From Planctomycetota bacterium (GTDB lineage Bacteria; Planctomycetota; Planctomycetia; Pirellulales; UBA1268): a DNA stretch of 64,000 nt. The notes under the pieces were generated by a model. That model did not search any database. It saw only the letters and a list, made by a program, of their open reading frames with translations, and had not been told where the DNA came from. This document shows, piece by piece, positions 49,755 to 59,651 of this stretch. The number at the start of each line of letters is the position of its first letter. Within the stretch, counting starts at the first letter, position 1. The DNA lies in the NCBI GenBank assembly GCA_003669585.1, contig QWOQ01000015.1, forward strand, positions 248,001 through 312,000, written 5' to 3'. Both the position numbers and the translations under genes were made by a program.

Positions 49755-50429
49755 ATGGGTTCGATGAGTGATTCGATCGTACTGATTCGTTCCGGAGCGA
49801 CGGCTTTTGATCTCGAGCAACGCATTCGTGGCACACTCGACATGCCGCTTTGCGATGAAGGACTTCGTGAGGCAGAGCACTGTGCCGAAATGCTTGGAAC
49901 TGGCGAACGCACCGATCAGTCAGGTGCTTATCGAGGAAAAGTCGAATCGATCAAAGCAATCTATTCATCGAAGGCACTGTGCGCACTTCACACCTGTCGA
50001 ATCGTGGCCCAAAGACTCGATCTTCGTCCGCAACAACTCGCACAGCTTGAAAATCTTAATCAGGGTCTCTGGCAAGGAATGCTCGTGTCGGAAATTCGGT
50101 TGCGTCAGCCACGTCTGTATCGGCAATGGCAGGAAAATCCTTGGAGCATCTGTCCACCGGATGGAGAATTGCTTGAGCAAGCCGTTGCTCGCGTGGAGAC
50201 GGTTCTTGCAAAACTGAAAAAGAAGCATCGGACAGGAAGGATTGCTCTGGTGGTTCCTGAGCCACTCGAGCAGATCGTGAGATGGATTCTTGCAGGAGAA
50301 CCGATCCAAGATTTGTGGCTAAGAAATTCAGATCGACCACTCGTCATTGAGTTACCCATAAACAGTCAGTGGCAATCAGGCGATCGCACAAAAAATGGAC
50401 AGCGAAATCCATCGGGCATTACATCGTAA
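49755..50429 (+). CDS. Histidine phosphatase superfamily protein lacking catalytic histidines
   Basis: The 224-aa protein follows the phosphoglycerate-mutase fold: 'SIVLIRSGATAFDLEQRIRG', 'PLCDEGLREAE', 'YSSKALCALHTCRIV' and 'ENLNQGLWQGMLVSE'. The catalytic RHG motif is RSG, and the second His motif near 'ALVVPEPLEQIV' is absent. It is therefore probably not a phosphatase. Planctomycetes keep related proteins with an RPG motif, as I recall. It sits 40 bp after rpe and may be co-transcribed. ATG start; M4 is an alternative. Confidence 0.8.
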   Translation: MGSMSDSIVLIRSGATAFDLEQRIRGTLDMPLCDEGLREAEHCAEMLGTGERTDQSGAYRGKVESIKAIYSSKALCALHTCRIVAQRLDLRPQQLAQLENLNQGLWQGMLVSEIRLRQPRLYRQWQENPWSICPPDGELLEQAVARVETVLAKLKKKHRTGRIALVVPEPLEQIVRWILAGEPIQDLWLRNSDRPLVIELPINSQWQSGDRTKNGQRNPSGITS

Positions 50430-50735
50430 ATTCTTCGGCATACGGAGAAAGAAAATCTTTCCGAAAACGTTCTCCTCTGCCATGCTCCATGAAAATGGAT
50501 AAACAAGAGCCACAAGAGAGAACTCTTCAGACGTTCTTACGATGAAAGAGGTATTATTCAGCGGTTCTCTGGCGCTGCCAAAGTTTGTCGGGATCGTTAG
50601 ACTTCTTTTATAGAAAGAGCGTCACGTAAAAGTCGAAAAGCTAAAAAACCGCAAGAAATAGAAAATGACGTGGGCTTGCCGTACCGCATTTTTCGGTGAG
50701 ATGCGGTTGCGACATCCACTGAGTAGAACTGCACT
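50430..50735. other. Intergenic region upstream of accD
   Basis: No ORF with gene character is visible here. It presumably holds the accD promoter; no boxes are convincing. Confidence 0.3.
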
Positions 50736-51710
50736 ATGGCCAGAGGCGATATCAAAACAACCAGCGATCCAGACAACGGGGACAAGTGGCCCCCGATCGC
50801 CGCTTTTTCACAGACCGCACATACGACGGATTCTGAATCTTCTGACACGGTAAAAAAACCTGTCAGTGAAGAGACCGCAAAACTCAAGCGTCCTGCTCGT
50901 GCGAGCGGGAAAAAACGCGGAGTTCCCGAGGGGCTCTGGCAGATGTGTCAGGGATGCCAGGCAACAATTTTTCGAAAAGAGGCCGAACAGCTTTTGAATG
51001 TCTGCCCACAATGCGGCTATCACTGGTATGTATCAGCTGCCGATCGTATTACACAACTCCTCGACGCAGGTACTTTTGAGGAATGGAATGCGCATTTGGA
51101 GCCTACGGATCCTCTGGGATTTATTGATAAAAAACCGTATGCCGATCGACTGAAGGCGGAGCAAAAGCGAACGGGACTTCGCGATGCAGCACTCACTGGA
51201 ACTGGCATGATTCGCGCGCGACGCGTTGCAGTTGGTGTGACCGATTCGGCGTTTATCATGGGGAGCATGGGAAGCGTTGTCGGCGAACGACTCGCGCGAC
51301 TCATTGAACGAGCCACATTGGAAAAGCTTCCGTTGATTATCATCAGCGCGTCAGGAGGCGGGGCGAGAATGCACGAAGGCATTTTGTCGTTGATGCAAAT
51401 GGCAAAAGTTTCAGCAGCGCTGGCACTCTATTCGCGTTCTGGTGGTCTCTACATCTCAGTGATTACGAATCCGACCATGGGAGGTGTGGCTGCAAGTTTC
51501 GCAAGTTTAGGAGATCTTATCTTTGCCGAACCTCGTGCGCTCATCGGGTTTGCCGGCCCGCGTACAATCAAAGCGACGATCCGCGTTGAATTGCCAAAAG
51601 GATTCCAAACGAGTGAATTTCTTCTCGAACATGGATTCATCGATCGAATCGTTGATCGCAAAGATCTAAAAAGTGAAATTGCTCGAGTAATTGATTACTG
51701 TCGCGGATAG
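50736..51710 (+). CDS. accD: Acetyl-CoA carboxylase carboxyltransferase subunit beta
   Basis: AccD with AccA transfers the carboxyl group from biotin to acetyl-CoA in fatty acid synthesis. The 324-aa protein has the Zn ribbon (CQGC at the N-side and CPQCG) and the carboxyltransferase motifs '[16 protein letters not shown]', '[20 protein letters not shown]', '[19 protein letters not shown]' and '[14 protein letters not shown]'. An extended Ser/Lys-rich N-terminus of about 55 aa precedes the ribbon. accA is not in this window. Confidence 0.95.
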   Translation: MARGDIKTTSDPDNGDKWPPIAAFSQTAHTTDSESSDTVKKPVSEETAKLKRPARASGKKRGVPEGLWQMCQGCQATIFRKEAEQLLNVCPQCGYHWYVSAADRITQLLDAGTFEEWNAHLEPTDPLGFIDKKPYADRLKAEQKRTGLRDAALTGTGMIRARRVAVGVTDSAFIMGSMGSVVGERLARLIERATLEKLPLIIISASGGGARMHEGILSLMQMAKVSAALALYSRSGGLYISVITNPTMGGVAASFASLGDLIFAEPRALIGFAGPRTIKATIRVELPKGFQTSEFLLEHGFIDRIVDRKDLKSEIARVIDYCRG

Positions 51711-51733
51711 AACCCGTGTCTGGCGTGCGGGGA

Positions 51734-53284
51734 CTAATAATGGGCTTCAAATCCGGCAAATGCACCGTGGATGAGAGAGCTTCCAGTGGAATTTATTGAA
51801 GAGAGCGATGTCGGAGTATCGATCACCGTAGGCCACGACTGATCGGCAAGAGCTACATGTCCCACGCCTACAATTCGATAGCCTGCTGAAATCGTCCACC
51901 GAGGGTTGATGTCCCACGCTACCCCAGTGTCCAAAGATCCGAGATAGGAAAACGTGCCAAGCTTTGACTGAGAAAGCATCGCGGCACCAGTGAGCGTCTC
52001 CGTGGCAGGAACACCACTAGTGCTACCGAGTGACCCATTGCTGGCGATTGAATTACCGGCGAGCATGAATTTTGGAACGATCGCAAAACGCATCGTTGGT
52101 AGAAAGTTCCAATCACACTGAGCACCCAGCTGTCCGCCGTAGAGCAGGTTATTGGTTTCAAGATTCAACAAGATGCTGCCACTGGAGCTGGTGCTTTGAA
52201 AGATCAATTGATCTTGAAGCTGAAAAAATCGAAACCCCGCTAACCATGCGAGTGAGATGCGTCGTTGACGGCTGTCGATCAAAGTACCCCGGCTTTGAGG
52301 TGCGTAAATCCAGTTGAATTCGACGTCGTTGACCAGATCAGAACGACTGATCTGCTGAGAACCCGCGGTTGAAAGAAGCAGATTGGCGTCTATGCCTCCA
52401 AGTGTGACGCCAACAACCGTTGGCGTTGCGGCGATCGAATTGGTTGCACTACTGACTTGTCCTGAAGATCCGAGGTTGTAAACTCCCCAGTAAATCGCCT
52501 CGAACGCATGTTTGTGTTGGTCACCGAATCGGCGTCCCACATGCAAATCGACACCACCTGGCCATGTGGCCGCTGCATTATTGGTGAACAGCACGGATTG
52601 AGTACCAATTCTGCTAGTCGCAACGCCAGGGGGAAGTGTTCGGGTCATGACAAGACCGCTTGCGCCAGAAAACCATCGTGGCAAGCAGGGGTCTGGTGAG
52701 ACATCGATGCACCCCGACGATAGTTGAGGATCGCAGAGAACATCTGAAACATAAAACGGCGGACATTCACTCGGGGAAGATACAAAATTCTCTACAAGAG
52801 GCAGAATCTCGCCCTCTTGAAGCGGAAGCTCATCTCGAAAAGATGCTTGTACATATGGAAGGTTTTTGTTCCAAGAACCTTCCGTCCATATCGAAGTATC
52901 TTGAGTAGCTTTAAGTATCTGTCTATCTTTTATTCGTGCGGGAGGAAGTTGCAAATCATTCTCGCGCGATGTATTCACAGCGGGTACAAATTCAACGACA
53001 TCGTCTTGAAGAACTTTTGAAGAAAGAGGGATTTTTGGAAAAACGGTTGTTTGTTTTTTCAAAGATCGCGGGGACCATGTCTGTTGGGAATCCGTCGCCG
53101 ACGTATCACGAGTCGATGAAGAATGGATCGCTGCGCGATCGCCCCAAGGGTCCTGCCAAGCCGGACTCGGCTCCTCGGCATTAATTGTCTCCGTCGTCAT
53201 CGATGACCAGATCACCGCAACAAAGACAATCCATACTGCGATCCGCACTTGAGCTCTGCACCATGCAAGAATCGTGTGAACCAT
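51734..53284 (-). CDS. BBP7-family outer-membrane beta-barrel-like protein
   Basis: A 516-aa protein from ATG 53284 with a signal peptide ('IAVWIVFVAVIWSSMTTETINA'), a long Ser/Gln/Thr-rich linker, and a barrel-like C-terminus with alternating strands ending in an aromatic residue ('LIHGAFAGFEAHY'). 'WFSGASGLVMTR' followed by 'GVDLHVGRRFGDQHKHAFEAIYWG' fits the planctomycete BBP7/DUF1551 family of outer-membrane proteins. It is convergent with accD. The track start at 53320 adds 12 residues upstream of the signal. Confidence 0.75.
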   Translation of the reverse strand: MVHTILAWCRAQVRIAVWIVFVAVIWSSMTTETINAEEPSPAWQDPWGDRAAIHSSSTRDTSATDSQQTWSPRSLKKQTTVFPKIPLSSKVLQDDVVEFVPAVNTSRENDLQLPPARIKDRQILKATQDTSIWTEGSWNKNLPYVQASFRDELPLQEGEILPLVENFVSSPSECPPFYVSDVLCDPQLSSGCIDVSPDPCLPRWFSGASGLVMTRTLPPGVATSRIGTQSVLFTNNAAATWPGGVDLHVGRRFGDQHKHAFEAIYWGVYNLGSSGQVSSATNSIAATPTVVGVTLGGIDANLLLSTAGSQQISRSDLVNDVEFNWIYAPQSRGTLIDSRQRRISLAWLAGFRFFQLQDQLIFQSTSSSGSILLNLETNNLLYGGQLGAQCDWNFLPTMRFAIVPKFMLAGNSIASNGSLGSTSGVPATETLTGAAMLSQSKLGTFSYLGSLDTGVAWDINPRWTISAGYRIVGVGHVALADQSWPTVIDTPTSLSSINSTGSSLIHGAFAGFEAHY

Positions 53285-53585
53285 AAGACAGAGCCCCTTG
53301 GCATCAGGCAACGGGGACAAAAGGATGATTGGGGCAACGACGAGGAATCAGGCAGGAGGATGTTTCGGGAGAGTCGGACATTCATCGAGGTTGGTCAAGG
53401 CCGCTTTCGACGCATAAAAAGACACGTTTTTGTAGTGAAAAATTGCAAATAAAGGAGAAAGAGATCAGATGGGTAGACTCATTTGGAATCCTCCTTCGTT
53501 TCAATAAAGAGTCATCGCGAAAGCCGATCAAGCGAATGCCGAAACGATCACAAGATGAAGTGTCGATTCGCAAGAGATTTTTTAG
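53285..53585. other. Intergenic region between divergent BBP7 and folC genes
   Basis: No gene is visible. Short ORFs (53249-53452, 53329-53637 and others) are shadows or run into the start of folC. Confidence 0.3.
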
Positions 53586-55055
53586 GTGCAAAGTATGCGA
53601 CAACATCTTCACAAAGCTCGTACTCAAAGGGATGTGATTCACTTTCTCGATCGTCGAGTCAACTTTGAGCGAACGCCAATCGACGCACCGGTCAGTCAGT
53701 CGTTTCGATTGAAACCCATGAGACGTTTGTTGACGTTAATTGGGCGACCGCAAGATCGTTATGACATCGTTCACGTCGCTGGAACGAAGGGGAAGGGATC
53801 AACCTCTGCGATGATTGCTTCCATGGTTTCAAAGGCGGGTTATTGTACCGGCCTTTATACATCGCCTCACGTGCATTCACTCGAGGAACGCATTGTCGTT
53901 GATGGACATCCAATCACGGAAGAAGAACTCGTTGCTGTGTGGAATCGTGTGAGTCCGGCAGTTGCAGAGATTGATTCGGATTTGAATAACAAAGGGCATT
54001 CACTGACGTGGTTTGAAATTGTAACGGCAATGGCATTCGACCATTTCTCAAATCGTCACGTGACTCTTGCGGTCCTTGAAACCGGACTCGGAGGCCGGCT
54101 CGATGCCACAAATATTTCGCAGCCACTCGTCTCGGTAATTACCAGCATCAGTATCGATCATACCGCTCAACTCGGTCGAACTATTTCACGGATTGCTTAC
54201 GAAAAAGCAGGCATTATCAAACGAGGAATTCCAGTCATCAGTGGAGTAATCGAAAGTGCAGCACAGCGAGTCATTCGCGCGACAGCAACGCGACGTGGTA
54301 GTTCACTTCGGGAACTAGGGAGAGATTTTCTCGGGACATTTGTTCCTGTGTGTTCGGCAACAGGGCTCCACGCTGGAAGACTCACCTACGAGCAAAAGCG
54401 AATTCCCAATTCACGTTTCACAAAAAAACACACAAGTACTGCTCGCACAAAAAAGATTCAGCCAGTTCAACGAGTGCCGCCATCAATGAAACTCGGAATG
54501 CCCGGGAGGCATCAGGCCACCAACGCTGCGATTGCAGTGGCTGCGGTGGGAGTACTCATGGAGAACGAATATCGGATTTCAGCGAAAGCGATTGTCGAAG
54601 GGCTAGCTTCGGTACGTTTGCCAGCTCGCATTGAGGTCGTGCTGAATCATCCGCTCACGGTTGTTGATGCCGCACATAATATTGCATCGATTGAATCGCT
54701 TCTTGAAACTCTCCGCGATGTTCTTAATGAAAAACAAAATCGAATTCTTGTATTTTCATCAAGCACCGACAAGGAGATTGAAGAAATGCTCGAGCGACTC
54801 ATGCCTCATTTCGATGCCGTAATTTTTACCCGCTATCGCTCCAACAAACGTGCAGCATCCCTTGTACGCCTCATCGAGTGCGGAAAAGCTCTCGGCGGTG
54901 CAAAAATTTTACAGGCATCGAGTTCAAGAGCAGCGGTTGATCGAGCGATCGCCATGGCTGGAGAAAAAGGTGTTGTATGTGTTGCAGGGAGCTTTTTTCT
55001 GGCAGCAGAAGTACGCCAGCACCTCCATACAAATCTTTCGTTTGTTGGCTGTTAG
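53586..55055 (+). CDS. folC: Folylpolyglutamate synthase / dihydrofolate synthase
   Basis: FolC joins glutamate to dihydropteroate and polyglutamylates folates with ATP. The 489-aa protein shows the P-loop 'VAGTKGKGSTSAMIASM', 'TGLYTSPHVHSLEERIVV', 'LAVLETGLGGRLDATNISQP', 'GRTISRIAYEKAGIIKRG' and the Mur-ligase C-terminal domain ('VVDAAHNIASIESLLE'). Start GTG 53586; ATG 53595 is three codons later. An insertion of about 60 aa around 'KKHTSTARTKKIQP' lies in the middle of the central domain. Confidence 0.92.
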   Translation: MQSMRQHLHKARTQRDVIHFLDRRVNFERTPIDAPVSQSFRLKPMRRLLTLIGRPQDRYDIVHVAGTKGKGSTSAMIASMVSKAGYCTGLYTSPHVHSLEERIVVDGHPITEEELVAVWNRVSPAVAEIDSDLNNKGHSLTWFEIVTAMAFDHFSNRHVTLAVLETGLGGRLDATNISQPLVSVITSISIDHTAQLGRTISRIAYEKAGIIKRGIPVISGVIESAAQRVIRATATRRGSSLRELGRDFLGTFVPVCSATGLHAGRLTYEQKRIPNSRFTKKHTSTARTKKIQPVQRVPPSMKLGMPGRHQATNAAIAVAAVGVLMENEYRISAKAIVEGLASVRLPARIEVVLNHPLTVVDAAHNIASIESLLETLRDVLNEKQNRILVFSSSTDKEIEEMLERLMPHFDAVIFTRYRSNKRAASLVRLIECGKALGGAKILQASSSRAAVDRAIAMAGEKGVVCVAGSFFLAAEVRQHLHTNLSFVGC

Positions 55056-55071
55056 CATCTAAATCCCGTCA

Positions 55072-56433
55072 TCAGTTCTCGTGTTGCGATGAACTTTGCT
55101 TCTGCGTGATCCACGAAATCGCTCGGTTCAGGACTGGGTCAACTTTTTCGGGAAGATCGGCAAAAGAAGAGTCGCCACCCTTTGACTCGGGGTCTTTTGT
55201 TGGCATGGAGTCGGTTTCCTGACGTGGTGGAACACAATCGCGCAGTCGCCTCCACTGTGCAAGTTTTTCAAGAACTTCGCCGGATGGTGTGAGTTCGCAT
55301 TCAGGATTCGGCGTGACTCCCCATGGATCGTTGTCGTCGTCGTTGGTATTTCGATGGATATTGACGTTGCTGGGACGAAGGTATTCAGCGGTCGTAAGCT
55401 TGAGTAGGCCCTCGCCATCCCAGAGCGGTACGACGTTTTGAACAGTGCCTTTGCCAAAAGTGCGGCTTCCGATCACGGTTGCCCGACTATGATCTTGCAG
55501 GCATGCTGCGACAATTTCAGCGGCACTTGCGGTCTGGCTATCGACAAGAATTGCAATCGGAACACCTTCAAGACAGCTCCCCGCAGTTGCGAGCCTCTCC
55601 TTGGTAAGGTTCCCTGTTGATCGACCTCGGGTTGATACGATCAGGCCATTATTCAGAAACAGATCGCACACATCAACTGCTGCCGTGATGAGTCCACCTG
55701 GATCATCCCGTAAATCGATGACCAGTCCGGCAAGTTCTTTTTCTGTTGCAGGACCGTTCTCAATGTGTTCGATCGCGAGTTCAAAATCGGCCGCTGTATG
55801 ATCGCCAAATGAGCGAATTCGAACAAAAGCAATGTCGGGACGCCCCTCGAGACGCCAGTCCCAGGTGCCATCAGGTCTGCGACGATCACCGAGCACGCTT
55901 TCAACTTTGATGCGATCACGTTCTAAGACTATTTCGCGAGGAGTAGGAGAAGAATGGCTCACAACATCGAGTCGCACCGAGGTGCCTCGCTGACCACGGA
56001 GAAGTTCAACGGCCTGTTTGAGTGTCATGTCGGCGGTACTCTTGCCGTCAATGCGTGTAATCTGATCGCCTTGTTGGATTCCACTTTTCCACGATGGCGA
56101 TCCGACGATGGGAGAAAGCACCGTGAGTCCACTGCGATCAGAATTCAATTCGAGTTGGAGACCGATTCCAACAAACTCCTGATTGAGTAAAGTTTCAAAA
56201 TCGGATCGACCTGAAGCATCAATAAAACTTGAGTGTTCGTCCAGAGTGGCCATCACGCCGTTCACGGCCGATTCAAAGAGCGCCTGCTCGTTGACCGGCT
56301 TGAGGTAAAGCTTTTCTATCGTCGAAAGTACATCGCCAAATCGTCGGCCGTAGGGGGAGGCTTCTCTCGCCATCCAGCTCACGAGACAGACTGCGAGCGT
56401 CACGAAGAGTGCGAGCAGATTACGACGGGGCAT
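55072..56433 (-). CDS. C-terminal processing protease (S41, CtpA-like)
   Basis: A 453-aa exported serine protease. A signal anchor ('LLALFVTLAVCLVSWMA') is followed by a PDZ domain ('LTVLSPIVGSPSWKSGIQQGDQITRIDG') and the S41 catalytic domain with the nucleophile region 'DSQTASAAEIVAACL' and the Lys in 'TFGKGTVQNVV'. These enzymes trim tails of periplasmic proteins. The C-terminal 100 aa are Ser/Pro/Glu-rich and lack family similarity. It converges on folC, 16 bp away. Confidence 0.92.
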   Translation of the reverse strand: MPRRNLLALFVTLAVCLVSWMAREASPYGRRFGDVLSTIEKLYLKPVNEQALFESAVNGVMATLDEHSSFIDASGRSDFETLLNQEFVGIGLQLELNSDRSGLTVLSPIVGSPSWKSGIQQGDQITRIDGKSTADMTLKQAVELLRGQRGTSVRLDVVSHSSPTPREIVLERDRIKVESVLGDRRRPDGTWDWRLEGRPDIAFVRIRSFGDHTAADFELAIEHIENGPATEKELAGLVIDLRDDPGGLITAAVDVCDLFLNNGLIVSTRGRSTGNLTKERLATAGSCLEGVPIAILVDSQTASAAEIVAACLQDHSRATVIGSRTFGKGTVQNVVPLWDGEGLLKLTTAEYLRPSNVNIHRNTNDDDNDPWGVTPNPECELTPSGEVLEKLAQWRRLRDCVPPRQETDSMPTKDPESKGGDSSFADLPEKVDPVLNRAISWITQKQSSSQHEN

Positions 56434-56550
56434 AGCAGGAGGTTTCCAAAACCGTCAAATTGGCAAAAAAGTACAAAGCGAACACGATGTGTGAAAACGA
56501 GTGAAATTGAGCATACCAACCTATTCGCGTGGGAGGATGATTTAGGAGAT

Positions 56551-57843
56551 TTATGAAAAAGTGGTTGTCAGAACGGCCGAATCAAACTGGTGTCCTTTTG
56601 GAATAACGGTAACTCCCAAAGGGGATACGGTAAATCCGCGGGCCGCATCCTCCTCGGGATCAAAGCCGATTGAGATTCCAGGAGGTATCTGAACTCCCTT
56701 GTCAATTACCGCGCGACGAATTCTGGCATGTCGGCCAATGTCAACTCCTTCAAAGAGAATGCTTTCCTCGATTCTTGCAAAGCTATTAATACGAACTCCA
56801 GGTCCGACGATTGAACGGCTTGCCCGACCGCCAGAAAGAATTGCCCCAGGACAGACAATACTGTCGAGCGCCTCTCCGCGACGAGCGTCGTATCCATCTC
56901 CAGCAAAAACAAATTTTGGAGGCGGGTAGCTGGGGTAATGGGTGCGGATCGGCCACTGAGAGTCGTACATATTGAGAAGAGGATCGACCGCAATCAGATC
57001 GAGGTTGGCTTCGTAGTAGGCGTCGATCGTTCCAACATCTCTCCAGTACGCATCGTGCTTCCGATTTTCATCACGAAAGGGAAATGCATGAACACAATGG
57101 CTTTCAATAAGCGAGGGAAGAATATCGTGACCAAAATCATGATGGCTTAAAGGGTCTTCAGCATCCTGTCGAAGTTGTTCGAAAAGAAACGGCGCTGAAA
57201 AACAGTAAATGCCCATCGAGACGAGGCAACGCGTTGGATCACCGGGAATCGAAGGCGGATCGGCTACCTTCTCTCGAAACTGCGTGACTCGGCCCGAAGA
57301 ATCTATTTGCATGGTTCCGAATTCTTGGGCAGCAGAGCAGGGCATACTCAACGCACCGATTGTAACATCGGCCCGACTTTCAATATGCGATTCCACAAGT
57401 TTTTGATAATTCATCTTGTAGATATGATCCCCTGCAAGCACGAGAACATGCTTGGGGCTCGACATTTCCAGAGAGTAGAGATTCTGATAGACGGCGTCGG
57501 CCGTGCCGAGATACCAGTGCTCGTCGATGCGTTGCTGGGGATGCAAAATATCGAGAAACTCACCGAGTTCTCGGCAAAAAAAACGATGCCATCCAAGGTT
57601 TACATGACGGTCGAGACTGATCGCTTTGTACTGCGTCAACACAAGCAACTTGCGCAATCCGCTGTTCACGCAGTTGGAGAGAGCGAAATCAATGATTCGA
57701 TAGCTGCCACCAAATGGAACCGCAGGCTTCGCACGATCGCGAGTCAATGGGTCAAGCCGCGCACCTTTGCCTCCCGCCAAGATCACCGCCACCACGTCGC
57801 GAACTCGCGTTGGATCGATTTCACTGGATCGCATCGACCTCAC
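56551..57843 (-). CDS. glgC: Glucose-1-phosphate adenylyltransferase
   Basis: GlgC makes ADP-glucose, the committed donor for glycogen synthesis. The 430-aa protein has 'VAVILAGGKGARLDPLTRDRAKPAVPFGG', 'YRIIDFALSNCVNSGLRKLLVLTQYKA', 'VLVLAGDHIYKMNYQKLV' and the left-handed beta-helix C-terminus ('SIVGPGVRINSFARIEESILFEGVDIG'). It is monocistronic here. With glgP and the mutases it forms part of a dispersed glycogen pathway; glgA and glgB are not in this window. Confidence 0.95.
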   Translation of the reverse strand: MRSMRSSEIDPTRVRDVVAVILAGGKGARLDPLTRDRAKPAVPFGGSYRIIDFALSNCVNSGLRKLLVLTQYKAISLDRHVNLGWHRFFCRELGEFLDILHPQQRIDEHWYLGTADAVYQNLYSLEMSSPKHVLVLAGDHIYKMNYQKLVESHIESRADVTIGALSMPCSAAQEFGTMQIDSSGRVTQFREKVADPPSIPGDPTRCLVSMGIYCFSAPFLFEQLRQDAEDPLSHHDFGHDILPSLIESHCVHAFPFRDENRKHDAYWRDVGTIDAYYEANLDLIAVDPLLNMYDSQWPIRTHYPSYPPPKFVFAGDGYDARRGEALDSIVCPGAILSGGRASRSIVGPGVRINSFARIEESILFEGVDIGRHARIRRAVIDKGVQIPPGISIGFDPEEDAARGFTVSPLGVTVIPKGHQFDSAVLTTTFS

Positions 57844-58103
57844 TCCTGAATTTTGTAATGCACCCGTTTTCGATACGTTCGAGCCAATATAAGGGATTGG
57901 ACCGCAAAAAAGTGCGAAAGCGATCAGAAAGAGCTGTTTTTTGGCTGTTCAAGCGATCTGGCAACACATCGAATGCTTTTCTAGCATTCCGAGGCAACTT
58001 TTGAGAGCAATTGAATCGTGGAAACGCGAGAGCGTGAATGGTCAGTTGACGCTCAGTAGGTCCTTTCCCACATCCGCTAAAGATACAGAAGGAACACGCC
58101 TCT

Positions 58104-59396
58104 ATGGCCTCTCGACCGCGAGGAAAAGGGCGTCACGAATCCGACGCCATGGAATCGATCAAGCCTCTGATCGTGTTGGGTCTTTTGGGCATCATTCTCT
58201 ATGGTGCATGGACTGTAGTTCGAGGCGGTGCGCATTCTTTGGGGCCTGCCGATACAACGGATCCATGGAATACACATACGCCAGGCAACGCATCGACAGT
58301 CGCTGTGACGGCAGAACAGGTTCCGCAGGGACTCTTTCCGCAGTCTCAAGTGTTGCTGCCGCAGTCCAACGAATCGCCCAACACGCGCAGCGTCACAGGA
58401 AGTCAACCGAGTGATTTAGGACAAACACCCGTCTCGCAAATTCCTGCTGTTGGTGTGCCGACGCAACCGGCATTCGCGGTGCCCGCTTTGCCACAGGCAA
58501 TGGGAAACGCAGCAACAGCACCACAGTCTTTGCCACCTTCTGGATTGCCTGAGAATTTGTCTGGAGCGAGCAAGCCTCCTATCTATTTAAATGCGACTGC
58601 CACAGTTCCTCCGGGAACAGTTCTGCCAACAGAAGTGAGTGGAGTGAGTTCCACGAGGTCGCAGGCATTGCCGCCCCAGCCGCTTTCTCCACCACCAGAA
58701 TTCACATCAGCATGGAATGACGCGCATGAAAAACTTGCGGCAGGACGTTATGCCGAGGCTCTGGCAGTTTTGAGCGTCTGGCACGACGATCCTTCGCTCG
58801 GACTCGAAGAGAGTCAGCAGTTGGAAGAACTGCTTGCGCAGTTGGCAGGCACAACCATCTATTCGCGAGAAGATCTTCTTCTTCCGCCCCATATCGTAGC
58901 TCCAGGAGACACGCTTCAAACGATTGCCGAACCGCTGAGCGTGCCTTGGCAACTGCTTGCAAAAATCAATGGTGTTGACGACCCAGACAAACTTGTACAA
59001 GGCGAGCCTATCAAACTCGTGCGAGGTCCCTTTGACGCCGTCGTGAGCGTATCGAGGCGAAGACTGACTTTGCAGGTTGGAGGTAATTACGCGGGAGGTT
59101 TTTTAGTGGGTATTGGTCGTGATGTTCAGCAACGGATCGGATCATCTTTTGCTGTGGTAAGCAACCGAAAAGGCAACACCGGAAACAATCCATCTGTTCA
59201 GCAGGTGACGCTTATTTCAGAAATGCCATCCCCCGCAGTGATCGCGCTATCAGGGGGTGTCTTCATTGAAGCCGTCGACGATCCGGTCGGCCTTGGCGAT
59301 GCAATTTCGCCAACAAGTGTGGTGGTTCAAAAACGTGACTTCGCTGAACTGATCGACATTCTCTGCAAAGGTTCCAATATTTTGGTGCGTCGATAG
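58104..59396 (+). CDS. LysM protein with degenerate L,D-transpeptidase-like domain
   Basis: A 430-aa protein with an N-terminal membrane anchor ('IKPLIVLGLLGIILYGAWTVV'), about 170 aa of low-complexity Pro/Gln/Ser linker, a helical segment, a LysM domain ('VAPGDTLQTIAEPLSVPWQLLAKINGVDDPD') and a YkuD-like domain beginning 'VVSVSRRRLTLQVGGNYAGGFLVGIG'. The catalytic SxGC of L,D-transpeptidases and its His are absent; the matching region reads 'ISPTSVVVQKRDFAELIDIL'. It probably binds peptidoglycan without cross-linking it. Confidence 0.8.
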   Translation: MASRPRGKGRHESDAMESIKPLIVLGLLGIILYGAWTVVRGGAHSLGPADTTDPWNTHTPGNASTVAVTAEQVPQGLFPQSQVLLPQSNESPNTRSVTGSQPSDLGQTPVSQIPAVGVPTQPAFAVPALPQAMGNAATAPQSLPPSGLPENLSGASKPPIYLNATATVPPGTVLPTEVSGVSSTRSQALPPQPLSPPPEFTSAWNDAHEKLAAGRYAEALAVLSVWHDDPSLGLEESQQLEELLAQLAGTTIYSREDLLLPPHIVAPGDTLQTIAEPLSVPWQLLAKINGVDDPDKLVQGEPIKLVRGPFDAVVSVSRRRLTLQVGGNYAGGFLVGIGRDVQQRIGSSFAVVSNRKGNTGNNPSVQQVTLISEMPSPAVIALSGGVFIEAVDDPVGLGDAISPTSVVVQKRDFAELIDILCKGSNILVRR

Positions 59397-59651
59397 AGGT
59401 CGATCCTCTGGCGTATTTTCCCGGTTCGGCAATCGACGACGCAGCCGAGTGTTGTCATACCATGAGCCTCCCTCGGCCTCACCCGCCTACTCTTTGAAAT
59501 GTATTCAAAGGAATCTTTGCCAATAGGCTTAGGAATACTTGCAAAAGAGGGGGGTGAAGAAGTACGATCGGCATTGATGGCCCTTTTCGAGAGAGGGGGA
59601 AATGGCCGTCTGCTCTGATAACCTCATTCGACATTCCCTTCGACATTCCCT

